Assembly (NCBI GenBank): GCA_947625015.1
Contig: CANQMR010000011.1
Location: 1 to 64,000, forward strand
Source: an uncultured Lachnospiraceae bacterium
Lineage (GTDB): Bacteria; Bacillota; Clostridia; Lachnospirales; Lachnospiraceae
DNA length: 64,000 bases
Direction: 5' to 3'
Shown here: one piece after another, positions 29,103 to 37,814 of the stretch
Numbering within the stretch: the stretch's first letter is position 1
How the letters are laid out: every line of letters begins with the position of its first letter
The notes under the pieces: generated by a model
The model's input: only the letters and a program-made list of their open reading frames with translations
Databases searched by the model: none
What the model was told of the DNA's origin: nothing
Program-made: the position numbers and the translations under genes

Positions 29103-30932
29103 ATGGGATTGATTGATATAAAAAATGTGACATTTGAATATTTCAGACGGGACGAAAACGGCGATGTGGAGGAAATGATAGAAGCTCTCCGGGATATCTC
29201 CCTTGAGGTAAAGGAAGGAGAGTTTATAGCCATTGTGGGACAAAATGGCTCCGGAAAATCCACTCTTGCCAGACAGATCAATGCCCTGCTGCTGCCCGGC
29301 CAGGGAGAGGTCATTGTCGACGGTATGGATACCAGAGACGAGGAATGGCGGCTTTCCATAAGGCAGAGAGCCGGTATGGTATTTCAAAATCCGGACAACC
29401 AGATGGTGGGCAACATTGTGGAGGAGGACATTGCCTTTGGCCCGGAAAATCTGGGCGTCTCCACAGAGGAGATCTGGAACCGGGTAGAGGAAACCCTGAC
29501 GGCAACGGATATGGAGGAGTACCGTACCCAGTCCCCGAACCGGCTTTCCGGGGGACAGAAACAGCGGGTGGCTATTGCCGGCGTGCTGGCCATGGAGCCG
29601 AAATGCATTATTTTTGATGAAGCCACAGCGATGTTAGATCCAAAAGGCCGGGAGAAGATGATAAAGCTGGTGAAGACCTTGCAGGAGGAAAGAGGAATTA
29701 CGGTTATCCTGATTACCCATCACATGGATGAAGTGTTGTATGCGGATAAGGTTTTTGTGATGAAACAGGGGGAAATTATGGATAGCGGAGCGCCGGAGTA
29801 CATATTTTCCCAAAGGGAACTTTTGGAGGAATGCGGGCTTGAAATGCCGCCCCTTTACCAATATCTGTATTTTCTGTCAGGGCAGGAAATAATATCGATG
29901 GCGGAAATGAAAACTGTCCGGGCGGAAAAGGATTTAAGCCGTCTGCTTCAGGAAAAATATGGCAAAACAGCAGAAAAAGCAGCCGCAGGAATGAAGACTG
30001 CGCCTTTGACAGATAGAGAAATAGCGGAAAAACAGGCAGAAAGCGATATGGTTCGGGAAACCGTCGGGGAACATACGCTGACAAAGGGCATTTTGTTAAA
30101 CCATGTCAGCTATTCCTATAATGTGGGATTTGCCCACGAGAGAAAGGTTTTGCAGGATATAAGCCTTGGGATTGACAAGGGGGAGTTCGTGGCGGTTATT
30201 GGACACACAGGCTCCGGGAAATCCACGCTGTTACAGCATTTGAACGGTTTGTACCTGCCGACGGAGGGAAATGTATATTTTAATGGAAGGGATATTGCGG
30301 AGAAGGATTTCCCGATAAAAGAACTGCGCCAAAAGGCGGGTATGGTGTTCCAGTATCCGGAATATCAGCTTTTTGCGGAGACGGTGGAGCAGGATGTGTG
30401 TTTTGGCCCGGAAAATATGGATATTCCCAGAGTGGAGGCGCAAAAAAGGGCATATGAGGCGCTTGCTGCGGTAGGGCTTCCGGATGACATCTATGACGCT
30501 TCGCCTTTGCAACTTTCCGGGGGACAGAAACGGCGGGCAGCCATTGCCGGAGTACTGGCCATGCGGCCTGAATATCTGATTTTGGACGAGCCCACAGCAG
30601 GGTTAGACCCTGTCTCGGCAAAAGAGCTTTTGCAGATGCTCAAGAAATTGCAGACCGGGCAGGGAATGGCCATCGTCATGGTCTCCCACGATATGGAGGA
30701 AGTGGCGGAGTATGCGGACCGGGTGGTTGTGTTAGACCAGGGGAAAATCTGTATGGACTGCACTGTGTCAGAGGCGTTTGGACAGGCGGATTTGTTAGAG
30801 CGGCTGGGCCTTTCTGTGCCGGTTGGCATTAAGCTGTTGAAAGACCTTGGCGGCGCCGGAGTTTCCGTAGATACAAATCAATGCAGGATGGCGGATATCT
30901 GCGGGGAATTGATGAAATTGCAGGAGGCATAA
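29103..30932 (+). CDS. Fused energy-coupling factor ATPase (EcfA1-EcfA2)
   Basis: A 609-residue protein with two complete ABC ATPase domains. Domain 1 (about residues 1-240) has Walker A GQNGSGKST, Q-loop QNPDNQ, signature LSGGQKQR and Walker B CIIFDEAT. Domain 2 (about 330-570) has GHTGSGKST, QYPEYQ, LSGGQKRR and LILDEPTAG. In group II ECF transporters two such ATPases, normally separate EcfA1 and EcfA2, drive vitamin uptake together with EcfT and a substrate-binding S component. Here they are joined by a linker of roughly 60 charged residues. The start is ATG 29103 after GAGAGG. The stop overlaps ecfT by one base. Confidence 0.92.
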   Translation: MGLIDIKNVTFEYFRRDENGDVEEMIEALRDISLEVKEGEFIAIVGQNGSGKSTLARQINALLLPGQGEVIVDGMDTRDEEWRLSIRQRAGMVFQNPDNQMVGNIVEEDIAFGPENLGVSTEEIWNRVEETLTATDMEEYRTQSPNRLSGGQKQRVAIAGVLAMEPKCIIFDEATAMLDPKGREKMIKLVKTLQEERGITVILITHHMDEVLYADKVFVMKQGEIMDSGAPEYIFSQRELLEECGLEMPPLYQYLYFLSGQEIISMAEMKTVRAEKDLSRLLQEKYGKTAEKAAAGMKTAPLTDREIAEKQAESDMVRETVGEHTLTKGILLNHVSYSYNVGFAHERKVLQDISLGIDKGEFVAVIGHTGSGKSTLLQHLNGLYLPTEGNVYFNGRDIAEKDFPIKELRQKAGMVFQYPEYQLFAETVEQDVCFGPENMDIPRVEAQKRAYEALAAVGLPDDIYDASPLQLSGGQKRRAAIAGVLAMRPEYLILDEPTAGLDPVSAKELLQMLKKLQTGQGMAIVMVSHDMEEVAEYADRVVVLDQGKICMDCTVSEAFGQADLLERLGLSVPVGIKLLKDLGGAGVSVDTNQCRMADICGELMKLQEA

Positions 30933-31735
30933 TGGGTAAGGATATCACAATCGGACAATTTTATAATGTGGACTCTGTGATTCACCGCCTTGACCCCAGA
31001 ACAAAGCTCGTCTTTACTCTGGTGTATGTGACGACCCTGTTTTTTGCCAGAAATCCCTATCTGTATGCGGCGGCATTTGTAACGCTGGCAATATATATCG
31101 GCTTGTCAAAGGTTCCCCTTAAATTTATCTTTAGGGGGCTAAGGCCGTTAATGTTGATTATAATATTCATGGTGCTTGTGAATCTGTTTACGGTTCCCGG
31201 CGCAAAGATTTTGTTTCAGTGGGGCTTTCTGCGGATTACGGAGGCCGGTCTGGTGTCGGCGGTCTATCTGGGACTGCGGCTGGTTTTTATGCTGATTGGC
31301 TCCTCCATGATGACCTACACCACTACGCCAAACGCCTTAACGGACGGGTTGGAGAAAATGCTGGGGGGCCTCAAAAAGATTAAGGTGCCGGTGCATGAAT
31401 TTGCCATGATTATGGCGATTGCCCTGCGCTTTGTCCCGGTTCTGACAGAGGAGATGGAGCGGATTCGGAAGGCCCAGACTGCAAGGGGCGTGGACTTTCA
31501 GGAGGGAAATCTGTTTGTCCGGTTAAAAAAGCTGATGCCCATTTTGGTGCCGCTTTTTGTCTCGGCCATAAGGAGAAGCAACGAGCTGGCTTTAGCTATG
31601 GATGCCAGATGCTATCATGGGGGCGAGGGGAGAACCAAAATGAAACCCTTGCGGTATAAAAGAGCAGACGGGTTTGCATATATTTTTGTGGTGTTTTATC
31701 TGGCTTTCATGATAAGCATGGCAGTTATGCTGTAG
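30932..31735 (+). CDS. ecfT: Energy-coupling factor transmembrane protein EcfT
   Basis: A 267-residue integral membrane scaffold joining the ATPases to exchangeable S components. DSVIHRLDPRTKLVF opens it, several hydrophobic helices follow, and two Ala-Arg-Gly-type coupling motifs are seen at TARGVDFQEG and MDARCYHGGEGR. ATG 30932 overlaps the stop of the ATPase gene; AGGAGG lies 5 nt upstream. No S component is encoded in the window, which fits the group II layout of scattered S genes. Confidence 0.93.
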   Translation: MGKDITIGQFYNVDSVIHRLDPRTKLVFTLVYVTTLFFARNPYLYAAAFVTLAIYIGLSKVPLKFIFRGLRPLMLIIIFMVLVNLFTVPGAKILFQWGFLRITEAGLVSAVYLGLRLVFMLIGSSMMTYTTTPNALTDGLEKMLGGLKKIKVPVHEFAMIMAIALRFVPVLTEEMERIRKAQTARGVDFQEGNLFVRLKKLMPILVPLFVSAIRRSNELALAMDARCYHGGEGRTKMKPLRYKRADGFAYIFVVFYLAFMISMAVML

Positions 31736-31794
31736 CCGATGAAATTATTTTATCAGAAGTGATGCTTAAAATAATGTGATAAATGGAGATTGCG

Positions 31795-32559
31795 ATGAAA
31801 CGGATTAAACTGACTGTGGCCTACGACGGAACCAACTACTGTGGCTGGCAGATTCAAAAAAACGGAATTACAGTGGAAGAAGTACTCAATCAGACCTTGA
31901 GCCGGTTTTTCGGGCAGGAGATTGCAGTAATTGGAGCGAGCCGGACGGATTCCGGCGTCCATGCGTTAGGCAATGTGGCGGTCTTTGATGCGGAAGTGAC
32001 TATGCCTCCGGATAAAATCAGCTATGCGGTCAATAATCTGCTGCCCGATGATATCCGGATTCAGAAGTCTGAGGAGGTGGCGCCGGATTTTCATCCCCGG
32101 TACTGCGATACCAGAAAGACCTATGAATACCGTATCTATAACGCCCAATTTCCCGATCCCTTAGTCCGGCTGTATTCCCTGTTCGTATACTATCATTTGG
32201 ATGAGACAAAAATGCAGGAGGCCGCTGATTACCTTGTGGGGGAACACGACTTTAAGAGCTTCTGCACCCCTAAGGATGACGTCGATAACACAGTGCGTAC
32301 CATCTACTACATCAAGGTTATCCGGGAGGGGAACATGGTGCGCATACGAATCAACGGCAACGGATTCCTCTACAACATGGTAAGAATTATGGTAGGCACT
32401 CTGCTAAAAGTGGGAATGGGAATGATTGAGCCCATTCAAGTCAAGCAAATCTTAGAGGCCAGAGACCGAACCCGGGCGGGCCACAAAGCGGCTGCCTGCG
32501 GCCTCACCCTACTAGAAATCGAGTACCCCAATGAAAGTTGCTCCCCCTATTCCGGTTAA
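31795..32559 (+). CDS. truA: tRNA pseudouridine synthase A
   Basis: A 254-residue enzyme that forms pseudouridine at tRNA positions 38-40. RIKLTVAYDGTNYCGWQIQ and GASRTDSGVHALGNV with the catalytic Asp are present; the C-terminal half has FLYNMVRIMVGTLL. ATG 31795 follows GGAG (31785-31788); the ATG at 31783 overlaps that site. It ends at the left edge of a very large palindrome. Confidence 0.96.
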   Translation: MKRIKLTVAYDGTNYCGWQIQKNGITVEEVLNQTLSRFFGQEIAVIGASRTDSGVHALGNVAVFDAEVTMPPDKISYAVNNLLPDDIRIQKSEEVAPDFHPRYCDTRKTYEYRIYNAQFPDPLVRLYSLFVYYHLDETKMQEAADYLVGEHDFKSFCTPKDDVDNTVRTIYYIKVIREGNMVRIRINGNGFLYNMVRIMVGTLLKVGMGMIEPIQVKQILEARDRTRAGHKAAACGLTLLEIEYPNESCSPYSG

Positions 32560-32562
32560 TTT

Positions 32563-33054
32563 CCCGGTTTTGGCGGGTATCTTTCTCTTATCCGCCGCCT
32601 CATAGTGTGCCCACCGCCGCAAGATAATCTTTTTCCCGATTTTCCCGACACGCGGTTTTTTAGAAATCCACTGCCGGTCCGTCCTGCATAATGCACGTGC
32701 GAAGAAGTGTCTGAGCACCGGGTTTGGGGTGCTGGGCAAACATCATGCAGCCACGCTTGCGCTCTGTCGAAAACGCAGCGGTACGTAAGCGGAGGCCCGA
32801 TTTCTTATCTGCCGCATGGCGGATTATTGCAGAGCCTCCGCAAGTACCGGCGTTTTCAAAGGGGCTGCTGATGTTTCCCAGTCACCCCTTCCCGGTGTGA
32901 GTTCTTCGTAAGCACGTGCAATAAAATATGCAGGACGGACCGGCAGCAGGATTTCTTAAAACCGATGGCAGTGCGGGAAAATGGGAAAAGATTATTCTGC
33001 GGCGGTTTTCAGATATAAACGGCGGATAAGAGAAAGATACCCGCCAAAACCGGG
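32563..33054. repeat. Giant imperfect palindrome, copy D of the palindromic family
   Basis: The first 35 bases (32563-32597, starting CCCGGTTTTGGCGGG) are the exact reverse complement of 33020-33054. Inside lie unpaired stretches of 16 nt (32598-32613) and 14 nt (33006-33019), then inner arms that pair imperfectly almost to the centre near 32810. CAGCCACGCTTGCGCT (32748 on) and CGGTAC (32779 on) match the core of copies A and B. Weak pairing continues outward to the truA stop codon. No gene is supported in it. It fills the space between truA and the rplM promoter and is about 490 bp long. Confidence 0.9.
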
Positions 33055-33114
33055 GGAAAGTAATGAAAAGGGGTAGAAATGTACAATTTTGGTGGATTTT
33101 AGGGAAAAAATTCG

Positions 33115-33143
33115 TTGACAGGGAAGGGTATTTATAATATAAT
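33115..33143 (+). promoter_or_regulatory. Consensus promoter of rplM-rpsI
   Basis: TTGACA (33115-33120), a 17-bp spacer and TATAAT (33138-33143), both perfect. Confidence 0.92.
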
Positions 33144-33149
33144 ATTTAA

Positions 33150-33374
33150 CTGTGACGATAGGCAAAGACTGTGCAAATGCCACTAGCCCCGGCGTTGTGC
33201 GGTTTTGAAATCACTTGATGTTCGGTTGTCAAACCCACTTCAACCGGAACGCCAGGTGGTGATAGAAGAAGTCATTTCATATGATATGGAGGAGAGTGCT
33301 GTTTCGGACATTGCAGCATAATCTGTGTGTTTGTATGAAGGACGGTAATATTGGATGATTTAAGGAGGAACACC
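33150..33374 (+). promoter_or_regulatory. Structured rplM leader, candidate L13 autoregulatory element
   Basis: About 225 nt separate the promoter from the rplM start. GTTCGGTTG pairs with CAACCGGAAC across a 12-nt loop (about 33220-33255), and GGCGTT near 33190 can pair with AACGCC beyond it, giving a multibranched fold. L13 leaders are known in Firmicutes; this assignment rests on position and base pairing only. Confidence 0.5.
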
Positions 33375-33809
33375 ATGAAGAGTTATATGGCAAGCCCATC
33401 AACAATTAACAGAGAGTGGTATGTAGTTGACGCTACAGGACATACATTAGGCCGTTTGGCATCTGAGATTGCAAGCATTTTAAGAGGCAAGAATAAGCCG
33501 ACTTACACACCGCACATTGACACCGGCGATTATGTAATCGTGGTAAATGCAGACAAGATTAAAGTAACAGGCAAGAAGTTAGAACAGAAGGTATATTACA
33601 ACTATTCAGGCTATGTAGGCGGACTGAAGGAGACAACATTGAAAGAGCTCTTAGCCAAGAAGCCGGAAGAGGTAATCCGCAAGGCCGTTAAGGGTATGCT
33701 TCCAAAGGGACCTTTAGGCCGGGAGATGATTACCAAGCTTCATGTGTATGCTGGTCCGGAACACAAGCATCAGGCACAGCAGCCGAAGGCGTTAGAGATT
33801 AAGTATTAA
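33375..33809 (+). CDS. rplM: Ribosomal protein L13
   Basis: A 144-residue 50S assembly protein. [38 protein letters not shown] and [12 protein letters not shown] are diagnostic. AAGGAGG lies 8 nt before ATG 33375. Confidence 0.98.
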   Translation: MKSYMASPSTINREWYVVDATGHTLGRLASEIASILRGKNKPTYTPHIDTGDYVIVVNADKIKVTGKKLEQKVYYNYSGYVGGLKETTLKELLAKKPEEVIRKAVKGMLPKGPLGREMITKLHVYAGPEHKHQAQQPKALEIKY

Positions 33810-33826
33810 TGAAGGAGGACAAAGCA

Positions 33827-34222
33827 GTGGCTAAGACGACAAGATATTACGGAACCGGTAGAAGAAAAAGCAGTGTTGCAAGAGTTTACTTAACACCTGG
33901 TACAGGTAAAGTTACCATTAATAAAAGAGATATGGATGATTACTTTGGCTTAGAGACACTTAAGCTGATTGTAAACCAGCCATTTGTAGTGACTAATACG
34001 GCAGGAAAGTATGATGTGCTTGTAAATGTTCGCGGAGGCGGATTTACAGGTCAGGCGGGCGCCATTCGCCATGGTATTTCCAGAGCATTGTTAGAGGCAG
34101 ATGCAGATTTTCGCCCGGCGCTTAAGAAGGCAGGATATCTTACCCGCGACTCTCGTATGAAGGAGAGAAAGAAGTACGGTTTGAAGGCTGCACGTCGTGC
34201 TCCGCAGTTCTCGAAGAGATAA
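33827..34222 (+). CDS. rpsI: Ribosomal protein S9
   Basis: A 131-residue 30S protein whose C-terminal tail (APQFSKR) reaches the P-site t[22 protein letters not shown] is the family opening. GTG 33827 has AAGGAGG 8 nt upstream; an earlier ATG at 33809 lies before it. Confidence 0.97.
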   Translation: MAKTTRYYGTGRRKSSVARVYLTPGTGKVTINKRDMDDYFGLETLKLIVNQPFVVTNTAGKYDVLVNVRGGGFTGQAGAIRHGISRALLEADADFRPALKKAGYLTRDSRMKERKKYGLKAARRAPQFSKR

Positions 34223-34253
34223 TTTTACTATAATTTACACTATCGTATATTGC

Positions 34254-34265
34254 ATATGCTATAAT
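34254..34265 (+). promoter_or_regulatory. Extended -10 promoter between rpsI and the defence island
   Basis: A TGC followed by TATAAT (34260-34265) forms an extended -10 element; no good -35 is seen. It fires into the hairpin-rich 34272-34356 segment. Confidence 0.45.
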
Positions 34266-34271
34266 GACGGT

Positions 34272-34356
34272 AGGCTAAAAGAAACGATAAGTCCATGTGG
34301 ACGAAGAAATGACCCCCGAACTGTGTTGTTGCACAGTCCGGGGGTCTTCGTTTTTT
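34272..34356 (+). ncRNA. Candidate small RNA ending in a strong terminator
   Basis: The extended -10 promoter and the terminator at 34302-34356 would bound an RNA of about 85 nt. It contains a small GTCC-ATGT-GGAC hairpin (34291-34302) and no open frame. It may equally be only the tail of the rpsI transcript. Confidence 0.3.
34302..34356 (+). terminator. Terminator of the rplM-rpsI operon
   Basis: GACCCCCG (34311-34318) pairs with CGGGGGTC (34339-34346), with an inner ACTGTG/CACAGT stem and an outer CGAAGA/TCTTCG pairing, followed by TTTTTT. Confidence 0.9.
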
Positions 34357-34391
34357 AAAAAAATACTAAATTCCCCTATAGTAAATAATTG

Positions 34392-34420
34392 TAGACAATT
34401 ATAAATATATTGTATATAAT
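34392..34420 (+). promoter_or_regulatory. Promoter of the first methyltransferase gene
   Basis: TAGACA (34392-34397), a 17-bp spacer and TATAAT (34415-34420). It lies inside the longest open frame, which shows the real start is downstream. Confidence 0.65.
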
Positions 34421-34463
34421 AGTATTGTATAGTTTCATAATAGATATAAAAGGAGGTCGCATT

Positions 34464-35192
34464 ATTAAACTGGCACCTGATAATTTTAAATTAGAGAAAA
34501 CAACGATTTGGTCTTTCCCAAGTAGAGGTAACTGGGCAACCCATTCGGGTCAATACAGAGGTAATTGGTCACCGTATATACCTAGAAATTTAATAACCCG
34601 ATATTCAGAGGAGGAAGATTGGGTTCTGGATCAGTTTATGGGTTCTGGCACAACTTTGGTGGAGGCGAGATTGCTTAATCGAAATGCTATAGGTATTGAT
34701 ATTAATGGGGAAGCGCTTTCAATATCTAAAAAGAACTTAGAATTTTCCTGCAATACCGGTTCGAAAATATTTATAAGAAAAGGGAATGCAATAGATTTAC
34801 ATTTCATAAGCAATGATAGTATTGATTTTATTTGTACCCATCCCCCATATGCCAATATTATTAGATATAGTGCGGGAATAGATGGTGATATATCATTATT
34901 GGAGGTCGATGAATTTGTAGAAGAAATGCAAAAGATAGCAAAGGAATCTTATCGCATTTTAAAAACGGGGAAAATATGCGCTATAATGATCGGGGATATG
35001 AGAAAGCATGGCAGAGTAGTTCCTTTAGGTTTTCGTCTGATGGAATGTTTTTTAAAGGCAGGATTTGTAAATAAGGAGATTATTATAAAAGAACAGCATA
35101 ATTGCCGTTCTACGGCCTGTTGGGAAAAAAGAGATAATGATTTTCTTCTTTTAGCCCATGAATATATTTTTGTGTTCCAAAAGACAGGTTAA
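34464..35192 (+). CDS. DNA methyltransferase (N4-C/N6-A type) with apparent ATT start
   Basis: A 242-residue amino-methyltransferase. Motif I is DQFMGSGTTLVEA, a SAM-binding GIDIN follows, and the catalytic motif IV is HPPYANI (His-Pro-Pro-Tyr). Motif I before IV indicates a gamma-like order. The expected family start Met-Lys-Leu-Ala-Pro-Asp-Asn-Phe aligns with an ATT codon at 34464, 7 nt after AAGGAGG (34450-34456). No ATG or GTG lies between that site and the conserved region; a CTG at 34470 is the other option. The only upstream ATG (34410) overlaps the promoter -10. The gene precedes a DpnII-type system but its specificity is unknown. Confidence 0.8.
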   Translation: MKLAPDNFKLEKTTIWSFPSRGNWATHSGQYRGNWSPYIPRNLITRYSEEEDWVLDQFMGSGTTLVEARLLNRNAIGIDINGEALSISKKNLEFSCNTGSKIFIRKGNAIDLHFISNDSIDFICTHPPYANIIRYSAGIDGDISLLEVDEFVEEMQKIAKESYRILKTGKICAIMIGDMRKHGRVVPLGFRLMECFLKAGFVNKEIIIKEQHNCRSTACWEKRDNDFLLLAHEYIFVFQKTG

Positions 35193-35227
35193 TATTTATG
35201 CCTAATGCTGAGATGTGAATATTGAGG

Positions 35228-35256
35228 TTGTTATTTTTTGTAATTGCAAGTATAAT
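35228..35256 (+). promoter_or_regulatory. Promoter of the DpnII-type operon
   Basis: TTGTTA (35228-35233), a 17-bp spacer and TATAAT (35251-35256), about 45 bp before the first methylase ATG. Confidence 0.6.
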
Positions 35257-35300
35257 AATTGAGAAATAGATTATTTTGAATATAGAGAAGAGGAAATCAA

Positions 35301-36134
35301 ATGCACAGTGGGAATATTGCTCCATTTGTGAAATGGGCTGGCGGCAAAAGACAATTATTACCGCAGATAAAGGAAAGAATGCCCCGCGAATATAATAATT
35401 ATATTGAACCGTTTGTCGGCGGGGGTGCCGTAATCTTTGAGTTATTGCCTTCTCATGCATTGATAAATGATATTAATAAAGCGTTGGTTAATACATATAG
35501 ACAAATATGCAATGAGCCGGAAGAGTTTCTAAAAGCGATTAACAAGCTTGATAATGAAATGTGGCAGGATGGAAAAAAGTATTATTATTCTCTCAGAGAA
35601 AATTATAATGATAAATTGATGAAAGCGGAATACGATATCGAATTAGCGGCATTATTTGTATTTATTAACAAACATTGTTTTAACGGTTTATATCGGGTAA
35701 ATGGCAAGGGACTGTTTAATGTTCCTTATAACAATAAGCGTGGATCTTCTGTGGATGAAAAAATAATTATGGCTGTATCGGAATATTTACAGGGAATTAC
35801 AATGACTGATGGAGATTTTGAGACGGCATGTGCGAATGCTAAGGAGGGCGATTTTATATTTTTGGATAGTCCCTATGCCCCCCTTAACCCTACTTCGTTT
35901 GAATCATATACAAAAGAGGGATTTGATGTAGAAAGCCATAAACGGCTGGCAAAGTTATATGATGAACTAACAGCTAAAGGTTGTTACTGTATGCTCACAA
36001 ATCATAATACAAAACTTATAAATGAATTGTATGGTAATAAGGGTTACAAAATAGATGTTGTAAGTGTAAAGCGTATGATTAATTCAGATGCATCTAACAG
36101 AGTTGGTGAAGAAGTAATCATATGCAATTATTAG
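35301..36134 (+). CDS. dpnM: DpnM-type adenine-N6 DNA methyltransferase (GATC)
   Basis: A 277-residue class alpha D12 methyltransferase expected to methylate A in GATC and protect host DNA. PFVKWAGGKRQLLPQI is motif X/I, EPFVGGGAVIFEL contains the FxGGG loop, and FINKHCFNGLYRVN is the helix-turn region of Dam-like enzymes. Motif IV reads LDSPYAPLNP, Asp-Ser-Pro-Tyr in place of the common Asp-Pro-Pro-Tyr. The start is ATG 35301 after AAGAGGAAA. It is followed by dpnA and the DpnII endonuclease in the order of the Streptococcus system. Confidence 0.9.
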   Translation: MHSGNIAPFVKWAGGKRQLLPQIKERMPREYNNYIEPFVGGGAVIFELLPSHALINDINKALVNTYRQICNEPEEFLKAINKLDNEMWQDGKKYYYSLRENYNDKLMKAEYDIELAALFVFINKHCFNGLYRVNGKGLFNVPYNNKRGSSVDEKIIMAVSEYLQGITMTDGDFETACANAKEGDFIFLDSPYAPLNPTSFESYTKEGFDVESHKRLAKLYDELTAKGCYCMLTNHNTKLINELYGNKGYKIDVVSVKRMINSDASNRVGEEVIICNY

Positions 36135-36147
36135 GGGAGTCGCTGTA

Positions 36148-36951
36148 ATGGATAACTTATTTATTAAAAAAGTACCATTATATTTCGAGACGGAAGAATC
36201 ACAATTGGTATTAGGTGATTCTTTTAAAATTCTAACAAAAATGCAACCGGAATCTGTAGATATGATATTTGCAGATCCACCGTATTTTCTGAGTAATGAT
36301 GGCATTACCTGTCAGGGAGGAAAGATGGTTTCGGTAAATAAAGGCTCATGGGATAAGCTGAATGAGAACGGAACCGGTGTTGAAGAAAAGCATAGATTTA
36401 ATAGACGGTGGATTAGATTATGCAAACAGATATTGAAACCCTGTGGTACTATTTGGATATCAGGAACGTTGCACAATATATATTCGATTGGTATGGCATT
36501 GGAACAGGAAGGCTTCAAAATCATTAATAACATAACATGGCAGAAAACAAATCCACCGCCGAATTTAGCATGTCGATGCTTCACACATTCTACGGAAACC
36601 ATTTTATGGGCCAGAAAAGATGAGAAGAAGGCGCGACATTTTTTTAATTATCAAAAAATGAAAGAAGAAAATGGCGGTAAGCAGATGAAAGATGTGTGGA
36701 CTGGTGCGTTGACAAAGCCTTCAGAAAAAACAGAAGGAAAGCATCCGACACAAAAACCGGAATATCTGCTTGAAAGGATTATATTGGCGTCTACGGAGGA
36801 GGGACAAGTTATATTAGATCCGTTCTGCGGTTCCGGAACCACTGGCGTAGAAGCGATGCGATTAGAAAGAAAATTTATTGGAATAGACATAAGGGAAGAA
36901 TACTTACAGATAAGTAAAAGAAGATTAGAGAGGGTGAAAAATGGCATATAG
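36148..36951 (+). CDS. dpnA: DpnA-type second DNA methyltransferase
   Basis: A 267-residue class beta N6-adenine methyltransferase. Motif IV ADPPYFLSNDGITCQGG is near the N terminus and LDPFCGSGTTGVEAMRL (motif I) near the C terminus. In DpnII systems this enzyme can also methylate single-stranded GATC DNA, which protects incoming transforming strands. It follows dpnM after 13 nt and overlaps the endonuclease gene by 11 nt. Confidence 0.92.
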   Translation: MDNLFIKKVPLYFETEESQLVLGDSFKILTKMQPESVDMIFADPPYFLSNDGITCQGGKMVSVNKGSWDKLNENGTGVEEKHRFNRRWIRLCKQILKPCGTIWISGTLHNIYSIGMALEQEGFKIINNITWQKTNPPPNLACRCFTHSTETILWARKDEKKARHFFNYQKMKEENGGKQMKDVWTGALTKPSEKTEGKHPTQKPEYLLERIILASTEEGQVILDPFCGSGTTGVEAMRLERKFIGIDIREEYLQISKRRLERVKNGI

Positions 36952-37804
36952 GGATTTTGATGAATGGTTGAGTAAGTTTAGACCGAGTATATCAGGTTAC
37001 GACTACTATATTGACTTTGAAAAAGTTGTAAGAAATGTAGAAGAAATCAAGGTAGAATTGAATATTTTGAACTCCCTTATTGGTTCAAAGAATATTGAGG
37101 AAGAGTTTGAAATTATAGTGAAAAAATATCCGGAAACATTGAAATGTGTACCATTACTTCTTGCTGTAAGAGGATATGAAATCTATGCTCAGGATGAAGA
37201 AGGGGCATTCTTGTATAATTTCAAGAAGATGAATTACAGTGTGGAACAGTACAAGATATTTATGCGTAAGACAGGTTTGTTTGATATGATTGCAAATCAC
37301 TTGGTAAATAATCTTGTGGATTATGCACTTGGAATCGAAACAGGACTGGATTCTAATGGTCGCAAGAATCGTGGCGGTCACCAGATGGAAAATTTGGTTG
37401 AAAAGTATATTGTGGCAGCAGGATTCAAGAAGAATGTGAATTACTTCAAAGAAATGTATTTGAAGGACATTGAATCTAAATGGAATATTGACTTATCTGC
37501 ACTCTCGAATCAGGGCAAAGCTGCAAAGAGATTTGATTTTGTAATTAAGACAGATCAGATGATTTATGCTATTGAAACAAACTTTTATGGTGGCGGTGGT
37601 TCAAAACTGAATGAAACCGCAAGAAGTTACAAGATGCTTTCTCAGGAGGCAGATACTATAGATGGATTTACCTTTGTGTGGTTTACAGATGGAATCGGCT
37701 GGAAAAGCGCCAGAGGTAATTTGAGAGAGACATTTGAGAACATGGAACATGTATATAGTATAGATGATATGGAAAACGATATTATAAAAAATATGTTTGT
37801 ATAG
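36941..37804 (+). CDS. dpnB: Type II restriction endonuclease, DpnII-like (GATC)
   Basis: A 287-residue nuclease that cuts unmethylated GATC. The protein follows the DpnII family closely: FDEWLSKFRPSISGYDYYIDF at the start, NRGGHQMENLVEKYI in the middle, and the catalytic region KRFDFVIKTDQMIYAIETNFYGGGGSKLNETARSY. It lies inside an operon with its two methylases. Base composition is clearly lower in G+C than the ribosomal cluster. Confidence 0.95.
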   Translation: MAYRDFDEWLSKFRPSISGYDYYIDFEKVVRNVEEIKVELNILNSLIGSKNIEEEFEIIVKKYPETLKCVPLLLAVRGYEIYAQDEEGAFLYNFKKMNYSVEQYKIFMRKTGLFDMIANHLVNNLVDYALGIETGLDSNGRKNRGGHQMENLVEKYIVAAGFKKNVNYFKEMYLKDIESKWNIDLSALSNQGKAAKRFDFVIKTDQMIYAIETNFYGGGGSKLNETARSYKMLSQEADTIDGFTFVWFTDGIGWKSARGNLRETFENMEHVYSIDDMENDIIKNMFV

Positions 37805-37814
37805 GAGATAAAAG

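Noticed and set aside
32563..33054. Protein-coding gene in the truA-rplM gap
   Set aside because: All frames are interrupted and the sequence is palindromic.
34410..34463. N-terminal extension of the first methyltransferase from ATG 34410
   Set aside because: The promoter -10 lies inside it, and there is no ribosome binding site before it.
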